Both the position numbers and the translations under genes were made by a program. A DNA stretch of 64,000 nt, taken from assembly GCA_019022495.1 (NCBI GenBank), contig JAFEKR010000012.1, forward strand, positions 620,001-684,000. Reading direction: 5' to 3'. This document shows, one piece after another, positions 9,805 through 22,935 of this stretch. This DNA comes from Epichloe hybrida (Eukaryota; Ascomycota; Sordariomycetes; Hypocreales; Clavicipitaceae). Below the pieces are notes generated by a model, which saw only the letters and a program-made list of their open reading frames with translations, did no database searches and was not told the origin of the DNA. Numbering within the stretch: the first letter of the stretch is position 1; each line of letters opens with the position of its first letter.

Positions 9805-10163
9805 CGTCGACGGCGATATGGCGTCCAAAGCGAGCGTCCTTTAGTAACGGGGCAGTGTTGTCAATAAACACGATGACGGGCGAGCGTCCAGAGATACGAG
9901 CCGTCACCTTTAGTGGTGGTGCGGCCGATGGGTTTAATATAGGCAATGGGCAATGGGCAATGTGCAAAAAGGCCACGGTGTAATCCGTATAATACATATG
10001 TATGTAAATACTACTCACCCTGCCTCTACATATTTCCGAACCAACAAAGCCACCCGCCCCCCCCAGCCACGAACGCTGCAGGTCAATGCTGCAGTGCAGG
10101 TCCTGACCCAGCCGCCGCTGTGGCGCGAGCTCCAGAGGGGCCGGGCAGAGGCGAAGAGGGGTC
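9805..10163. promoter_or_regulatory. Upstream region of the PDI gene, cut by a retroelement
   Basis: About 360 bp of normal composition between the PDI start and the first LTR. It contains the repeated motif GGCAATGGGCAATGTGC near 9943-9966. It is the PDI promoter region. The retroelement boundary is at 10163/10164. Confidence 0.5.
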
Positions 10164-10280
10164 TGAAAGTTAACCAAAAGTTGATGGGGTAAATGATGCT
10201 TGTATTCTTTAAGTTCTCTAGCTAGTGTAGCCCTATATAACTATGATTATCCATTACCTAATACATTCTCTACCTTAATA
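10164..10280 (-). repeat. 117-bp LTR of the outer Gypsy element (left)
   Basis: Differs from the right copy at about eight positions, all transitions (C to T or G to A), with no length change. Most differences leave this copy less mutated than the other. Confidence 0.85.
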
Positions 10281-10390
10281 GGCTAGCTATTTTTGAATAA
10301 TGGTGTTAACCTTAATACTAAGGATACTAAGGATTACTATCTCCTTCTTACCTAAGCTCTAAGTCCTTATTCTGATTTGTCTCCGGATCC

Positions 10391-10395
10391 TATTC
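10391..10395. repeat. Target-site duplication TATTC of the inner Gypsy element
   Basis: TATTC immediately precedes the left 270-bp LTR and is repeated at 18469-18473 immediately after the right LTR. Confidence 0.9.
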
Positions 10396-10665
10396 TGTTA
10401 GGAGCGCAGAGGTTAAAGATAGGATGTTTATCGAAGCGGGTCTTCAGAGAACCTTCAGGCTATGCGAATAATAAAGAGGCTAGCTAGCTATAAGATAGCT
10501 ATATGCTTATAAAGCAAGGTATTTATTAAAGACTATATATATTATTAGTGCTAGGTTAGAGATTAAAACCTTTATATACTTACCCCTAGCTAGTATTTAT
10601 CTAGTAGTAACTATAATAGTTTTAGCTATTACTTTATTCTTAACCTTTTAGTATAAGCTATAATA
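10396..10665 (+). repeat. 5' LTR of the inner Gypsy element
   Basis: Begins TGTTAGGAGCGCAGAGG and ends with a RIP-altered form of GCAAGCCGTGACA. It is the same length as the 3' LTR and its differences are almost all transitions. Confidence 0.9.
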
Positions 10666-11496
10666 AATTAATCTCTCTTAACCTTTTTAAGGATATAAAC
10701 TATTAGCTAGATTATTATATAGCTAATACTTTAAAGATCTATAAGAAATATACTAGTACCTTATAATAATAAAGCTATAGATAATTAGGAAGATAAAGAA
10801 CCCCTATAATCTAAAACTATAGATAATAGGGTATAATAAATATTACTTAATCCTAATTTAAGTAAATATATAGATAATATAACTAAAGAAAAAAGGGTAT
10901 TATAGTAATACTATAAGGTTATATAATCTAAGCTATATTACCTTTAGAGAAGATAAGAGGTCTTAGAAATAAAGGCATAAATTAGAGAGCTTAAGGTAAA
11001 TCTAGGATTAGCTAGACCTTAAACTAGACTTATAATTACCCCTTAATCTAGACCTATAATTACCCCTTAAACATTAGCTATAATTTTACCTATAGTTTAT
11101 AGTAATATAGTAGTAATTATATAGTAAGGTAGTCTTATTAAAATATAGATAAAAATGCTTATATATAAAGGGGAAATATATAAAAGCCTATAGAATTTCT
11201 TAGTAAACTTAGATATACTATTTAAATTAGATTACTATACCTTTAAGGATAATATAACTAAGGTAGTGTATATAGGCAATTACCTAGCTAGTAATGTAAA
11301 GTAATAGTAAATGCATTATATAGCTATAAATAAGCATGTAAATTATTTATTAATTACCTAGGCAAATTTCCTACAATAGTTAAAAACTAAAATAATAAAT
11401 ATAAGTATAAGACGCTTAGAAGTAATAAGGTCACTGCTAAATCTTAGGCAAAAGAATAGCTAATTATTTTAATCCTTTATATAAGCCTAGGATAAG

Positions 11497-11680
11497 TGTT
11501 ACGTGCTAGAATTGACAGTTAGCCTGTCACCTTAGGATGTGGCCTGTTAATGCCACTAGACCTCGGATGTGGCTAGCACGTGACCTAGAACCCCTATATT
11601 AGACGATAGCTCTGACCTCTAGCTAGTTGAATGATGATCTACCTTCACACTCATTTTATCATACATTTCGTATCGTAACA
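11497..11680. mobile_element. Solo LTR (184 bp) that escaped RIP
   Basis: A patch of near-normal GC within the AT-rich inner Gypsy element. It starts TGTTACGTGC and ends TATCGTAACA, an inverted TGTTACG/CGTAACA pair typical of LTR ends. It is flanked by the direct repeat ATAAG (11492-11496 and 11681-11685). No internal retroelement sequence is left, so it is a solo LTR. Because it kept its CpA/TpG sites, it either arrived after RIP or was too short and unique to be recognised. Confidence 0.85.
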
Positions 11681-12879
11681 ATAAGGTAAAAGCTAAGTTA
11701 CCTAAAGAAATCCCTATATATCTAAGAATTATAATCTTTCTAAATAGCTTAAATAATGCTATAAGAAAGCAAATAATTAGTTAAGAGATTTTAATAACCT
11801 AAAGCTAACTATAAGGCTAGGGTAAGAAAGCAAAGGTTATAATAGGTTTAGGCTAAAATAATAAAAAAGGTTAGGACTTTAAAAGAAAAAGGTAATACTC
11901 TTATTTTACATTACCTATAAATAAGGCATAGTAATAAAGCAAAGACTAAGGAAGAAAATTATCCCTAGTATACTATAAATATAAAAAGCCTAGGTATACT
12001 ATACTAACTTATTAGGCACTAGATTATTTTACTTATAAAAGTACTAAATATATAACTAAGAAGCATAGGGAAAGTAATAATAAAGCTATATCTCCTAATA
12101 TAATACTAGTTTAATTAGCATAGACTTAGGAATATAATCTTACTATAAAATACCCTATAGATAAAAGAATAAGAATATAAGTATCTTTATAATAAGATAA
12201 CTAGTAGTTAGCTATATAAGCACTATTTAATATAAGTATATAGTCTTTAATAATTTATCTAAAATTATTATTAAAAAAGGATTAGGAGAATATAATCTAA
12301 TTAAATAGGATATTAAAGAGTGTAAGTAAAAAAGTAATTTTATATTAAGGAATTCTAAAAAAATTAGTTAAGATAAAAGATAGTATAGGATTTGCAAAGG
12401 TTTACTAAGTTAGCTACTTTATTACTAATATAAGTAAAGGGATAATTCTAGGTATAGACTAGATTAAAGAGTATTTACCTATAATTATATATTAAGAGTA
12501 TAAATACTAGAGATATCTAGTAATAATAGAATATCTCTCTTTTACTTATAGTAAGTAGTAAGTATATAAAGAGAAAAAAATAGTAGTAGTTACTTTATTA
12601 TTAGGAGTAATAAAGATTAAGCTAAGTATTCTAAAAAACAAAAATTAAAAAGGAAAAGAAGAAGGCTAATTAGAGAACCTAGTAGTAATAGATATATAAA
12701 TAAATAGTAAAGTAACTATATAGATTCTTAAGTATGCTTATTTATAGTAAAAAAGTAAAGGTATTATAGTTATACTAATTTTAGAAAACATAAGTAGTAA
12801 AGAAGCTATGTTAAATTAGGATAAGAGCACTAAGTGCCTTACACTAATAATCCTAGAAAAATATAGGGAGTTTATAGAT

Positions 12880-15800
12880 ATTTTTTCTAAAGAGTTAGTA
12901 AGTAAGCTTCCTAAACTAGGAGGTTATACTTATATAATTAAATTAGAAGAAGGGAAAACACTACCTTAGGGGCCTATATATAATTTAGCTAAAAGGGAGC
13001 TAAAGGTTCTTAAAGAGTACCTTATAAGTATATAGCTTAAAGGGTAAATTAGAAAATCTATTAGCCTAGCTAAAGCCCTAATTTTATTTATTCTAAAGAA
13101 AGGAAGGAAATTAAGGCTTTATATAAATTATAGGGGCCTAAATAAGATTATAATTAAGAATAAGGCCCCTTTGCCCCTTATTACTAAAATTCTTAATTAA
13201 TTAGTAAGCGTAGTTATTTTTATAGTCCTAGATTTAAAAGATATATATTACTAGCTATATATTCGCTTAGGTAATAAGTAAAAAATAGTGTTTTATTATT
13301 AATATAGCTACTTTAAATATCTAGTAATACTATTTAAACTAGTTAATATACTAGTAACTTTTTAGGAGTATATTAATAATGCTCTTAAAGGACTTATTAA
13401 TAAGACCTATATTATTTATCTAGATAATATACTAATATATAGTAGTAAGGTTAAAGATTATATAAAGCATATTAAATAAGTTTTATATAAGTTTAAAGAG
13501 GTAAGTCTTTTTATTAACCTTAAGAAGTATTAATTTTTAGTTAAGGAAGTTAAATTTTTAGGCTTTAAGATATTAGAGAAAGGTATTATAATAGACCTAG
13601 TAAGAGTTAAAGCAATTATAACCTAGCTAATACTACGCAGTGTTTTTAATATTTAGTTATTTCTTAGTTTTACTAGATTTTACTGCTATTTTATTAAATA
13701 GTATAGTAAAGTTATTATTCTATTAATAGATTACCTTAGAGGGAATTAACTAGTAATATTTAAACTAGAACCCTATAAAATAGTAGCGTTTAGAGAGCTT
13801 TAATAAAGATTTTAGGAAGCGCTAATTTTAGTGTATTTTAACTTACTTATATATCTTAGAGTGAAGATAGATATATCTAGATATATAATTAGGGCTATAC
13901 TTATAATATTAGTGCTAGGTTACTAGTACTTAGTTATGTTTATATTAAGAAAGATAACTAATACTAAATTATAATATTTAACACCTAATGGTGAATTATT
14001 AGCTATCTAAGAGGCTTTTCACACATAGAGACACTATCTTGCTTATTTAGCTTATATAATTAAAGTTATTATAGATTATTTAAACTATAAGTACCTTACT
14101 ATAAAGCCTAAGCTTACTAGTAAGTAAGTAACTACACTTAATAAGCTTTATCCTTTTGATTTTAAGATTATATATTATATAAAGAAATTAAATCTTACTA
14201 ACTTACTTTTAAGAAGACTAGATTTTATAAGTAAGGTAAGGAAAGAGAAAGTAGTAACTATATAACTTCTTACCTTTTTATCTAAATTTATAAATACTAA
14301 GAGATAAGAACACTATAGTAATATTATTAATACTATAGGCTCTATAAAAACGTTACTTAATATAACTAATAGTTAGTTATAATAACGCTATAATAATACT
14401 ACTAATATCTAGGGTTTTAAAAAATTATAACTTAACTATATTCCTAAAGAACCTAATAATCTAGATAACCTTAAAAGAGTTATATTAGTAAGGTTATTTA
14501 ATACTTTTTATACTTCTATTAATAAGTAATAAGCTAGCTATAGTAATACTATTAGTACCTAGCGTATATATTATTTATTACTTAATTATTTTAATTTTCC
14601 TATTAGACTAGCTATTACTAATAAGGATAGACTAGCATAGGTTATTACTAGTAAGTAATAAGGGCGCCCCTTAAAAACGTTACTTATTTATATCCTTATA
14701 AGACTAAAAGCATTTATTAAACTAATTACTTATAGAGATATTATAGCTAGGATCTAATCTATTTAGAGAACCTCTTCTAAGTTTAACTTTAACTTTCTAG
14801 AAAAGAGCTTAGAATTAAAACCCCTAATTTAAGTCTTATTATATAAAGCATAGTAAGGTAATGACTTTACTATAGGTTAATTAAAGTTGCTTAAAAGCAG
14901 CGATTTAGCTATATCCTAGATATAGTTAATTAAACCCTCTAAGCTATTAATGTTTAAGAATTATGTTTTTATTTCTCTAGGTATAAGGAAAGAAATTTTA
15001 TTACTAACTTATAATAACCCTACTACTAAGCACTAAGGAGTAAGTAAAACTCTTTATTAGATTATAAACTAATATTATTAGCTAATAATAAAGAAAGATA
15101 TAAAGGTATATATTAGCACTTATATAAATTATTAGACTTTAAAACCAAGGCATTATAAACTATATAGTAAGCTAGCTATGTTACTAGTGCCTAATTGCCC
15201 CTTTTAAGAATTATTAATGGATTTTATTACTAGACTTTTACTAGTAAAAGATTTAAATTAAACCTATGATATAATTTTAGTTATTATTAACTATTTTATA
15301 AAATACAGTATTTATATCCCTATTTTAACGTAACTAACTAGTAATAAGCTAGTAACTATATTCTTAGAATATGTTTTTAAAGACTATAAAGCCCTAGAAG
15401 GTATTATAATAAACTAAGGTTCTATATTTACTAGTGGTTTCTAGATAACTTTTTATTATTTTCTTATAATAAAGTAGCTACTTAGCACTGCTTTTTACCC
15501 CTAGATAAATAGTTAGATAGAATATTTAAACTAGGTCTTAGAATATTATTTAAGGGCTTTTACTTATACTAAATAGACTAATTAGGTAAATAACCTATTA
15601 ATAACGTAATTTATGTATAATATAAGCAATTACTTAACGCATAGCTACATACTAGTAGAGGTATTATAAGGTTATAATCCTAGAGGTCTATAGTAAGTAA
15701 TAGTAAATATCCCTTTAGTAAATAATTAAGCTAAAAGTAAGATTTTAGTACTAAGAGAGAAGTATACTATAATTAAGTAGCTTTTAAGTAACTTATAGAC

Positions 15801-16260
15801 TTAGTATAAAAAATATTATAACTAAAAGAGAACTTTAATAAGGTTTAAAGTTAGTAACTATATTTTATTATTAATAAAAAATATTAACCTAAGATACCTT
15901 AGTAAGAAGCTAGCTATAAAGTATTTAGGCCCTTATAAGATTAAAAAGGTAATTAGAAGTTATAGATTAGTATATTAATTAAAATTATTACCTAGGACTT
16001 AATTATATAATATATTTAATATTACTAGTCTTAAACCTTTTAAAGAGGACTTAATTAATATAGAAAATACGCTCTTACTATAAGATACTATTAAAGATAA
16101 TAAATAAGAGTTTAAAGTTAAGAGAATTATTTTATATTACTATAATAGAAGGTATTATAAATATCTAGTTAAATAGAAAGGCTATAATACTTTAGAGAAT
16201 TCTTAGGTATTAAAAAGGGATTTTATTACTAGAGAAATTATTAATAACTATAAGTAATAG
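12880..16260 (+). pseudogene. Degenerate gag-pol of the inner Gypsy element (RT, RNase H, integrase, chromodomain)
   Basis: With stops ignored, the plus strand shows the RT block LRLYINYRGLNK near 13111-13146 and a YxDD-type box YLDNILIYS near 13417-13443, then RNase H around 13850-14150. Integrase segments follow at 15200-15450, ending with a SIFTSGF-like box, and a chromodomain-like KYLVK-KGYNTLENS near 16155-16205. TAG replaces many glutamine and tryptophan codons, as CpA to TpA mutation would produce. It cannot encode protein. Confidence 0.85.
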
Positions 16261-16269
16261 CTAAGTAAT

Positions 16270-18190
16270 AAAGTTAATATAAGGTAATTATATTTTATAA
16301 CTTAATATACTAAAGATATTAGAAAATAAAGTTAATTTACTTAGATAACTTAAATAATCTATTATATAGCTACTAAGCACTTATCCCTTTATAATAGAGT
16401 TAGCCTCTAAGACTACTAGTTCCTTATTATTATTAGTAGCTATAGGAGCTATAAAGAAAGAGGCCTTAGGAGTATCTTTATTATTAGAATCCCTCTCTTT
16501 ATATATATAGACTTAAAGTACACTAAGAAGCTTAATAAAACTAATATATTTAGGTAAATTAATAGTATTTAGTATAAACTACTAGTAAGTTAGTTAAGTA
16601 TTAGCTATATATATTAAAAAAGCTTACCTTTAGGATATTCTAGGCTATAAAGTAAAGATAGTTTATAATATTAATCTAAGTCTTTAGATTTATAGTATTA
16701 CTTAGTAGCGCTATTATAATATATTTATTATATTTTACCTTATAAGTAATATTAGTAAATATTTAAGTATAATAGATATAACTATACTTATTAGAATTTT
16801 TATAAACTAGGATAGTATTCTATAGCTTTTTCTTTACTTTTATAATAGGCTAGTAGTAAGTTAGTAATAATCTAGTGTCTAGGAAATAGGATTATACTTA
16901 CTTTATTTTAATAGTAATAGCTACCTTTAGAAGTAGCTTTAATAAGTTTAAATAGCCTATTATAAAGCTATATAATTTAAGCTAAAGTCTAGTAGTATAT
17001 TAGTAATAACTAGGTAAATTCTAGTTAAGAGAGATATACTATAATATAGTTTTTATTATTTTAGAAGTAATAAGTATATTTTATTAAATAGCCTATTAAA
17101 TATTAGCTATAAAGAAGTAATAAGTAAGTAAAGAAGTTATACTTAAAGATTTATTATATTTAGCTAGGAAGGTTTTTTTATTAATAAGGTATCCTAGAAT
17201 CTTATAAGTACTATTTTTTAGGAGAATATTTTATATTATTACTTACTAATAATAGTGTATATATAAAATCTTTTTTAAAGTTATTTTACTAGTAATAAGT
17301 TAGTAATAGAGATACTATAAGAATATAATAAACTTATAATAAGATTTTAAAAGAAGTTTACTTTTAGGGAGACTTTATAGAAGATTTCTTAGTTAATAGA
17401 TTTTCTTAAGGTATTAATAAAGGTAAAGTTTAGGCATAAGACTTAGATATAGTAAACTAGCTATAAGTTAGCTATAATAGACTAGATAAGGAAGTTATAC
17501 TAATAAGAGTATAAACTTATAAGCTAGATAAGGGTAAGAAACTAAGATAAATAAGAATAAATAATAATAATAATTAAGGACTAAAAGAGGTTAGTAACTA
17601 CTAAGTAATAGTAATAAGAGAGCTATTACTTAGCTAGTAAAGGTAACTTATAAGGTTAAGGAATATTATAAAAGAAAGGAAAAGTATAAAAGAGAGGAAA
17701 AATTAGTCTTTTTTATATTAACCCTAGACCCCTTAAGTAATTTAACGCACTATATATAAGTAATTTATAAATCATAATAATAACTATTAGCATTACTAAA
17801 CACATATATGCCTAATAGCTATAAGCTTATAGTAACTATAATATAAGCCCTTTAGTTAGACTATTTAAAACCCTAGTATTAGGTACCTTATTTATTTAAC
17901 TAATTATAAAAATTAACATGGGTTATTTATATTATTTTTTCTAGCTATATAATAGGTAATAACATTTATTTCACTATAGTAAAGCTATATATAAGCTACT
18001 ATTAGAACATTACTAACTATAATAAGGGGTTATTTTTAATTAGTAGCATTATTATTATTATTTCTTTTTATTTACTTATATATTTAGATATAAGGTACCT
18101 TATCTTATTTTTCCTTATAAAGCTTTAATATAGTAACTATACCCTAAGTAAGTAGCTTATTTTATAATTAAGGTTAATTATATATAAGGG
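16270..18190. other. Unassigned segment between chromodomain and 3' LTR
   Basis: Belongs to the inner Gypsy element, because the corresponding sequence recurs after the chromodomain in the second copy (about 54610-58470, with an insertion). Neither strand gives a family that I can name after RIP damage. It may be a long 3' non-coding region or an additional gene. Confidence 0.4.
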
Positions 18191-18198
18191 GAGTATTA

Positions 18199-18468
18199 TA
18201 TTAGGAGTGTAAAGGTTAAAGATAAGATATTTATTAAAGCAAGTCTTTAGAGAACCTTTAGGCTATATAAATAATAAAGAGGCTAGCTAGCTATAAGATA
18301 GCTATATACTTATAAAGTAAGGTATTTATTAAAGACTATGTATATTATTAGTGCTAGGTTAGAGATTAAAACCTTTACATACCTGCCCTTAGCTAGCATT
18401 TATCTAGCAGCGACTGCGATAGTCTTAGCTATCACTTTGTTCTTAACCTTTTGGTGCAAGCCGTGACA
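18199..18468 (+). repeat. 3' LTR of the inner Gypsy element
   Basis: A 270-bp partner of 10396-10665, ending GCAAGCCGTGACA and followed by TATTC. Its last 100 bp (about 18365-18468) keep C and G at many sites where the 5' LTR has T and A. Confidence 0.9.
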
Positions 18469-21400
18469 TATTCCGCCTTATCCTAGGTGTTTAATCTTGG
18501 CGGTTAGAGTCTTTTCTATCATGGGATATAAATCTTTAGATTATTAATATGGATTTTCTATTAAACCCCTTTACTAAGTGGTTTCACTTAGTATATAACT
18601 AATAATAACTTCTTTATTACTCTTAAAAGACTTCCCTAGGACTTATAGAATTTGCTTTTTAGCTTATGTTCTTTATCTATTTTCTCCTATACTATATTGC
18701 TTACTTTAAAACTCCTTAGGGGCTTAGTTAGGTCTTTATAATTATTTACCTTCTAGGTCTAAACTAATTCCCTTTGTTTTTCTCTAGTATTTATAATCTA
18801 TAAATTAGTCTCTCTAATTAGAGTTAGATCTTTATTCTCCTTTTTACCTAGTAATACTTCTTTATCTATTCCCTAGTGCTTAGAAAATAGTTTAAAACCT
18901 AATATAAATATTACTAGAGTTATTCCTACGCTAGATATATACTAATTATTTAAGATAACTATAATGTTTAGTATAGTTTAGTCCTAATACTCTAATAAAG
19001 TTTTATTTTATTTCACAGCCTATTTTATTAGCTATTGCTTTACTAATCTAATATTACGCTTTACTAGCCCTATAGATAAAGGGTGTGACATAGGCCTAAA
19101 TAAAATATATATCCTATGTTTCTTAGCTATTATAGTAAAATTTAGGTTCTTAAAATAAGAACTATTATTATAGTAAATTCCCTATAGCTAGCTAAAGATA
19201 AAACTCTAATATTTACTCTAGGTTTTAACTACTAAGTCTCCTATAGTCTCCTTATAGGATTATCCTAGTGTAAACCTAAATATATAATTAACTATAATTA
19301 AAATATAGGTATCTTTATTCTTTACTCTAGGAGTTATTAGACCTAAATAATCTATAGCTACTATCCCTTATAGTTCTAGAATTATAACTATCTTTAGTTT
19401 AGCTTTAGATAAGCACGTACCTATTTATTAGTAAATAAGGCAAGATTAGTAATAAGAGTTAATATCTTTTATCTTATCTAGCTAGAAGTATTTTCCTTAG
19501 AGTTTTTATATTATAATAGTAGCGCTAAAGTGTCTAGTAGTATTATAGGCTTATTAGAGTTTTATTAGAATATCCTTAGATAAAACACACTCTAAAAGTA
19601 ATTTATCTTACTTTATATAGTATAATATTTAATTAAAGATTTAGAATTTTAGGGATTAATATTATATTAGTTTTTACTATTTAGTTAGTATAGTTTAGTG
19701 CTTATAAACTATAGCTATTAGAATTTCCCTATACTATTTAGACTTAAACTAGTCTTATAGTTCTAATAAGATTTTATTAGAAACCTTCTAGTCTAACTCC
19801 CCTCCCTCTAGTAAAACCATTTCTATATTTATTAAGATAAGAATAGGATAACCTTTTATTATAGGGATAACATTTACTTTTATTCTCCTTATTACCTCTA
19901 GAGGTTTTAATTAAAGGTTATCTAGAAGTTAAGACATTCTATCTATAATAACTATGATTTTAGTTATATTAGGTTAGTATATGTATTTAACATTTAATTC
20001 TTATAGGATATTTACCTAATAAGTGACTTTACTATAGACCTTTGCTAAATTCGCTATTAAGTTAATAATTCCTTTATAATTAGTGTACACTTTTAAGGCA
20101 TATAGGGATTTATCTATAAGTTATTTTATTTCTTTTAGCCTTATTACTATAGCTAGTATTTCCTTTTCTAGCATTAAGTATCTTTTCTTAGCGTCCCTAA
20201 GTTTATAGGAAAGCTATATAATAACTCTAACTTTATTAAAGTTAGAATCTATTACTATTATCCTAGCTTCTATGTCCTTTATTTAAAATAAAACCTTACT
20301 TATTCTAGTATTAGAAGTGTCTATTACTAAATAGAATTACACCCTTAGCTAGGCTCTAAATATAGTATTCTCTTAAATACTATTATAAATCTTAAGTAAA
20401 GCTTACTAAGCTTTATTTATCTATATTAGTTTCTCCCTTAAAATCTCTTCCTTTTAAACTAACTATTTTCTTATCTTTATAGTCTTAAATATTTCCTAGA
20501 AAAACACCTTCTTAATAGTAATTACTAAGTCTAATTTACTAGGAATAAACTTTTAGAGAAATAGTATAAGGTAAATAAGTACTAAGATCTTATCCTATAT
20601 CTTTAGAGGCTAATTAGTAAATTACTTAGCTAAATTAGTAAATCTTTTATAGTGTTACTAAGCTAGTCTAATTTTCCTATCTTTTAATAAGTAGCTTATA
20701 TAATTTACCTTAGATATAAATAAAGTAGTTTTATATTTACTTAATCTAATTAGTGCCTATATAATATAAGGGAAATATTGCTTCTATAGGAAGTTAAAGT
20801 AATCTTCCTAGGTCTTAGAGCTTACGTAATAGTTATTAATATAAATTAAGAAGGAAGTTTTAATGTCCTTTATATAACCTAATATTAACTTACTTTCTAT
20901 CCTATTTTAGAAGAAAAGATAACTAAAAGTAAGATCCCTAAACCTTATATATATTAAGGGGATCCTATTAGTCCTTAGGCTATGTTATTATAAAAATACA
21001 TACTATTAGGACTAGAAAAAGCTATCTTTAGTCTATTAGAGGGATAAATTCTAATTACCTAGAACCTATTTAAGGCGTTAGTTTAGGAGATAATCTTTAA
21101 ATGTCTATAGTAAATTAAGTCTAAATTAGCTTCTATGTTATAATATAGATATCCTAACTTTATTATCTTACTATTAATATTATAATAATTATATATTACT
21201 TAGAACACTCTCTTTTTAGGTTTTAGGGTAAATATTATAGGCATAACCTATATTAAATCCCCTTAGGTAATAATTCTAGCCCTTTCTATAGCTAGGAACA
21301 CTTATTTTACAAACTAGTAATAAACTCTAGAATAGCGGAATTACTTTCTTTTGCCTAGTTAGGCTCTAGGGATAAGGGGAATATAGTAATATAAAAGATC

Positions 21401-22935
21401 TATAGTGTGAATATTCTTAAGCCTTAAAATAAAATAGTCCTTAAATATATAGTAAAGTCTTATAATTATTATTTATTAGGATATAGTGCTAGTATAGTTT
21501 CTAAGTGTAATATATAACTATTTAAACTATAAAACAATAGTTTCTAGGTTTAAGTTAGTTAATAGTTAATTTATATATAGATTTTAGAATCTTAAGGGGT
21601 ACCTCTTAAGATCTTGATTTCCTATATAAATTAGGATTCTAGCCTATCTAAGCTTATTTACGTCTGCCTTTTTGCTTTTACTTGCACCGCTTATTTTCTC
21701 TAAGTATAAGGAATGCTTATTACTATTCTAGATTTTTAGGTTATAATTACTAATTTACTTATTTATATAGGGATTTTAACTTTATAAGGGGTCCCCCTTA
21801 ATTTTTAGATTTACTATATAAATTAGGAATATCTTATGTCTAGGTTTATCTAGTTTTAAATATTATAATTACTAGAGTTCTAAGTCTATAGCATAGAGTA
21901 TCCTAGGACTAGTTTCTATAGTTAAGTTAGTAATTTACCTGTTTATATAGGGATTTTAACTTTCCTAGGGGGTACCCTTGATTTTTAGATTTCCTATATA
22001 AATTTATTTATCTATATATCTAAGTGTATGTATTTCTAGTTTTTCCTAATTTTTCATACTAGATAGGTATACTAAGATCTTTAGTAAGTTAAGATTATTT
22101 ATCTTATTCTCTTCCTATTTTTCTTCTAGTTCCTTATTAAAATTATAATTATTATATTTTATTTATTCTCTTTCTTTCTTTATTATTATTCCTTTATTAT
22201 TTTCTTCTCCTAGGATCCCTATATTCTATAGTAATCCTAGGTTTTCTTTATCTAAGTTACTCTTTACTTTTAATCTTTTAGGCTTAATATTTATTTTAAA
22301 TACTATAAAGCTTATTATTACTTAATCTAACTCTAAGTGATTTACTAGGTAAGTAATATAGGTTTTATAGGAGTGAAACTAATAAAATAAGAGGTAATAT
22401 ATTTAATTTCTATCTTTAGTCCTAATTTAAAGGTTAATCTATAGGTATTAATAATTTCCTAGGGCCTTTAGAGAACCATAGTGGTTAATATTATTCTAGG
22501 TTTATCTATCCTAATATTAATGTTATTCTTTATTATTTAGTTACCTAGGTTAAAAACCTATGGTTATTTATTCTTACTATTCTCTAAATTAATTTTCCCT
22601 TTAGTTTGCCTATTCTCCTAATAGAGTCCTTAATAAGGGCTTATTCCCTAAGTATTCTTTAATAGTGTTTAATTAAATTCTATTATTCTAAAATTATCTA
22701 ACATAGTTATAATAATAGCTTCTTTTCGCGGATAATTACTAGAGTTATTATCTATAGTAATTAGTTTTCTAAAACTTTATTTTCTATTTAAGAAGTTAGC
22801 TTATTTAGGATTTCCTTTACTTCTTCTAGGATCTCTTAATTATCCTTAATAAACTCTATAGCCTTATTTAGTTATATTCTCTAAGGTAATTAAGCGTTTT
22901 TTTTATCCTTATTCTAAAATAAGTCTAGATATAGA

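Larger units (their letters stand above)
10396..18468 (+). mobile_element. Inner chromodomain Gypsy retrotransposon (chromovirus), complete but RIP-inactivated
   Basis: An 8,073-bp unit with 270-bp LTRs (10396-10665, 18199-18468) and a perfect 5-bp duplication TATTC. Gag and pol remnants read on the plus strand in the usual Gypsy order: protease/RT, RNase H, integrase, chromodomain. A G-rich polypurine tract (AAGGGGAG) ends just before the 3' LTR. About 1.9 kb between the chromodomain and the 3' LTR (16270-18190) is not explained by pol. It is inserted in the outer Gypsy element, so it is the younger of the two. A truncated second copy lies at 51968-58747. Confidence 0.93.
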
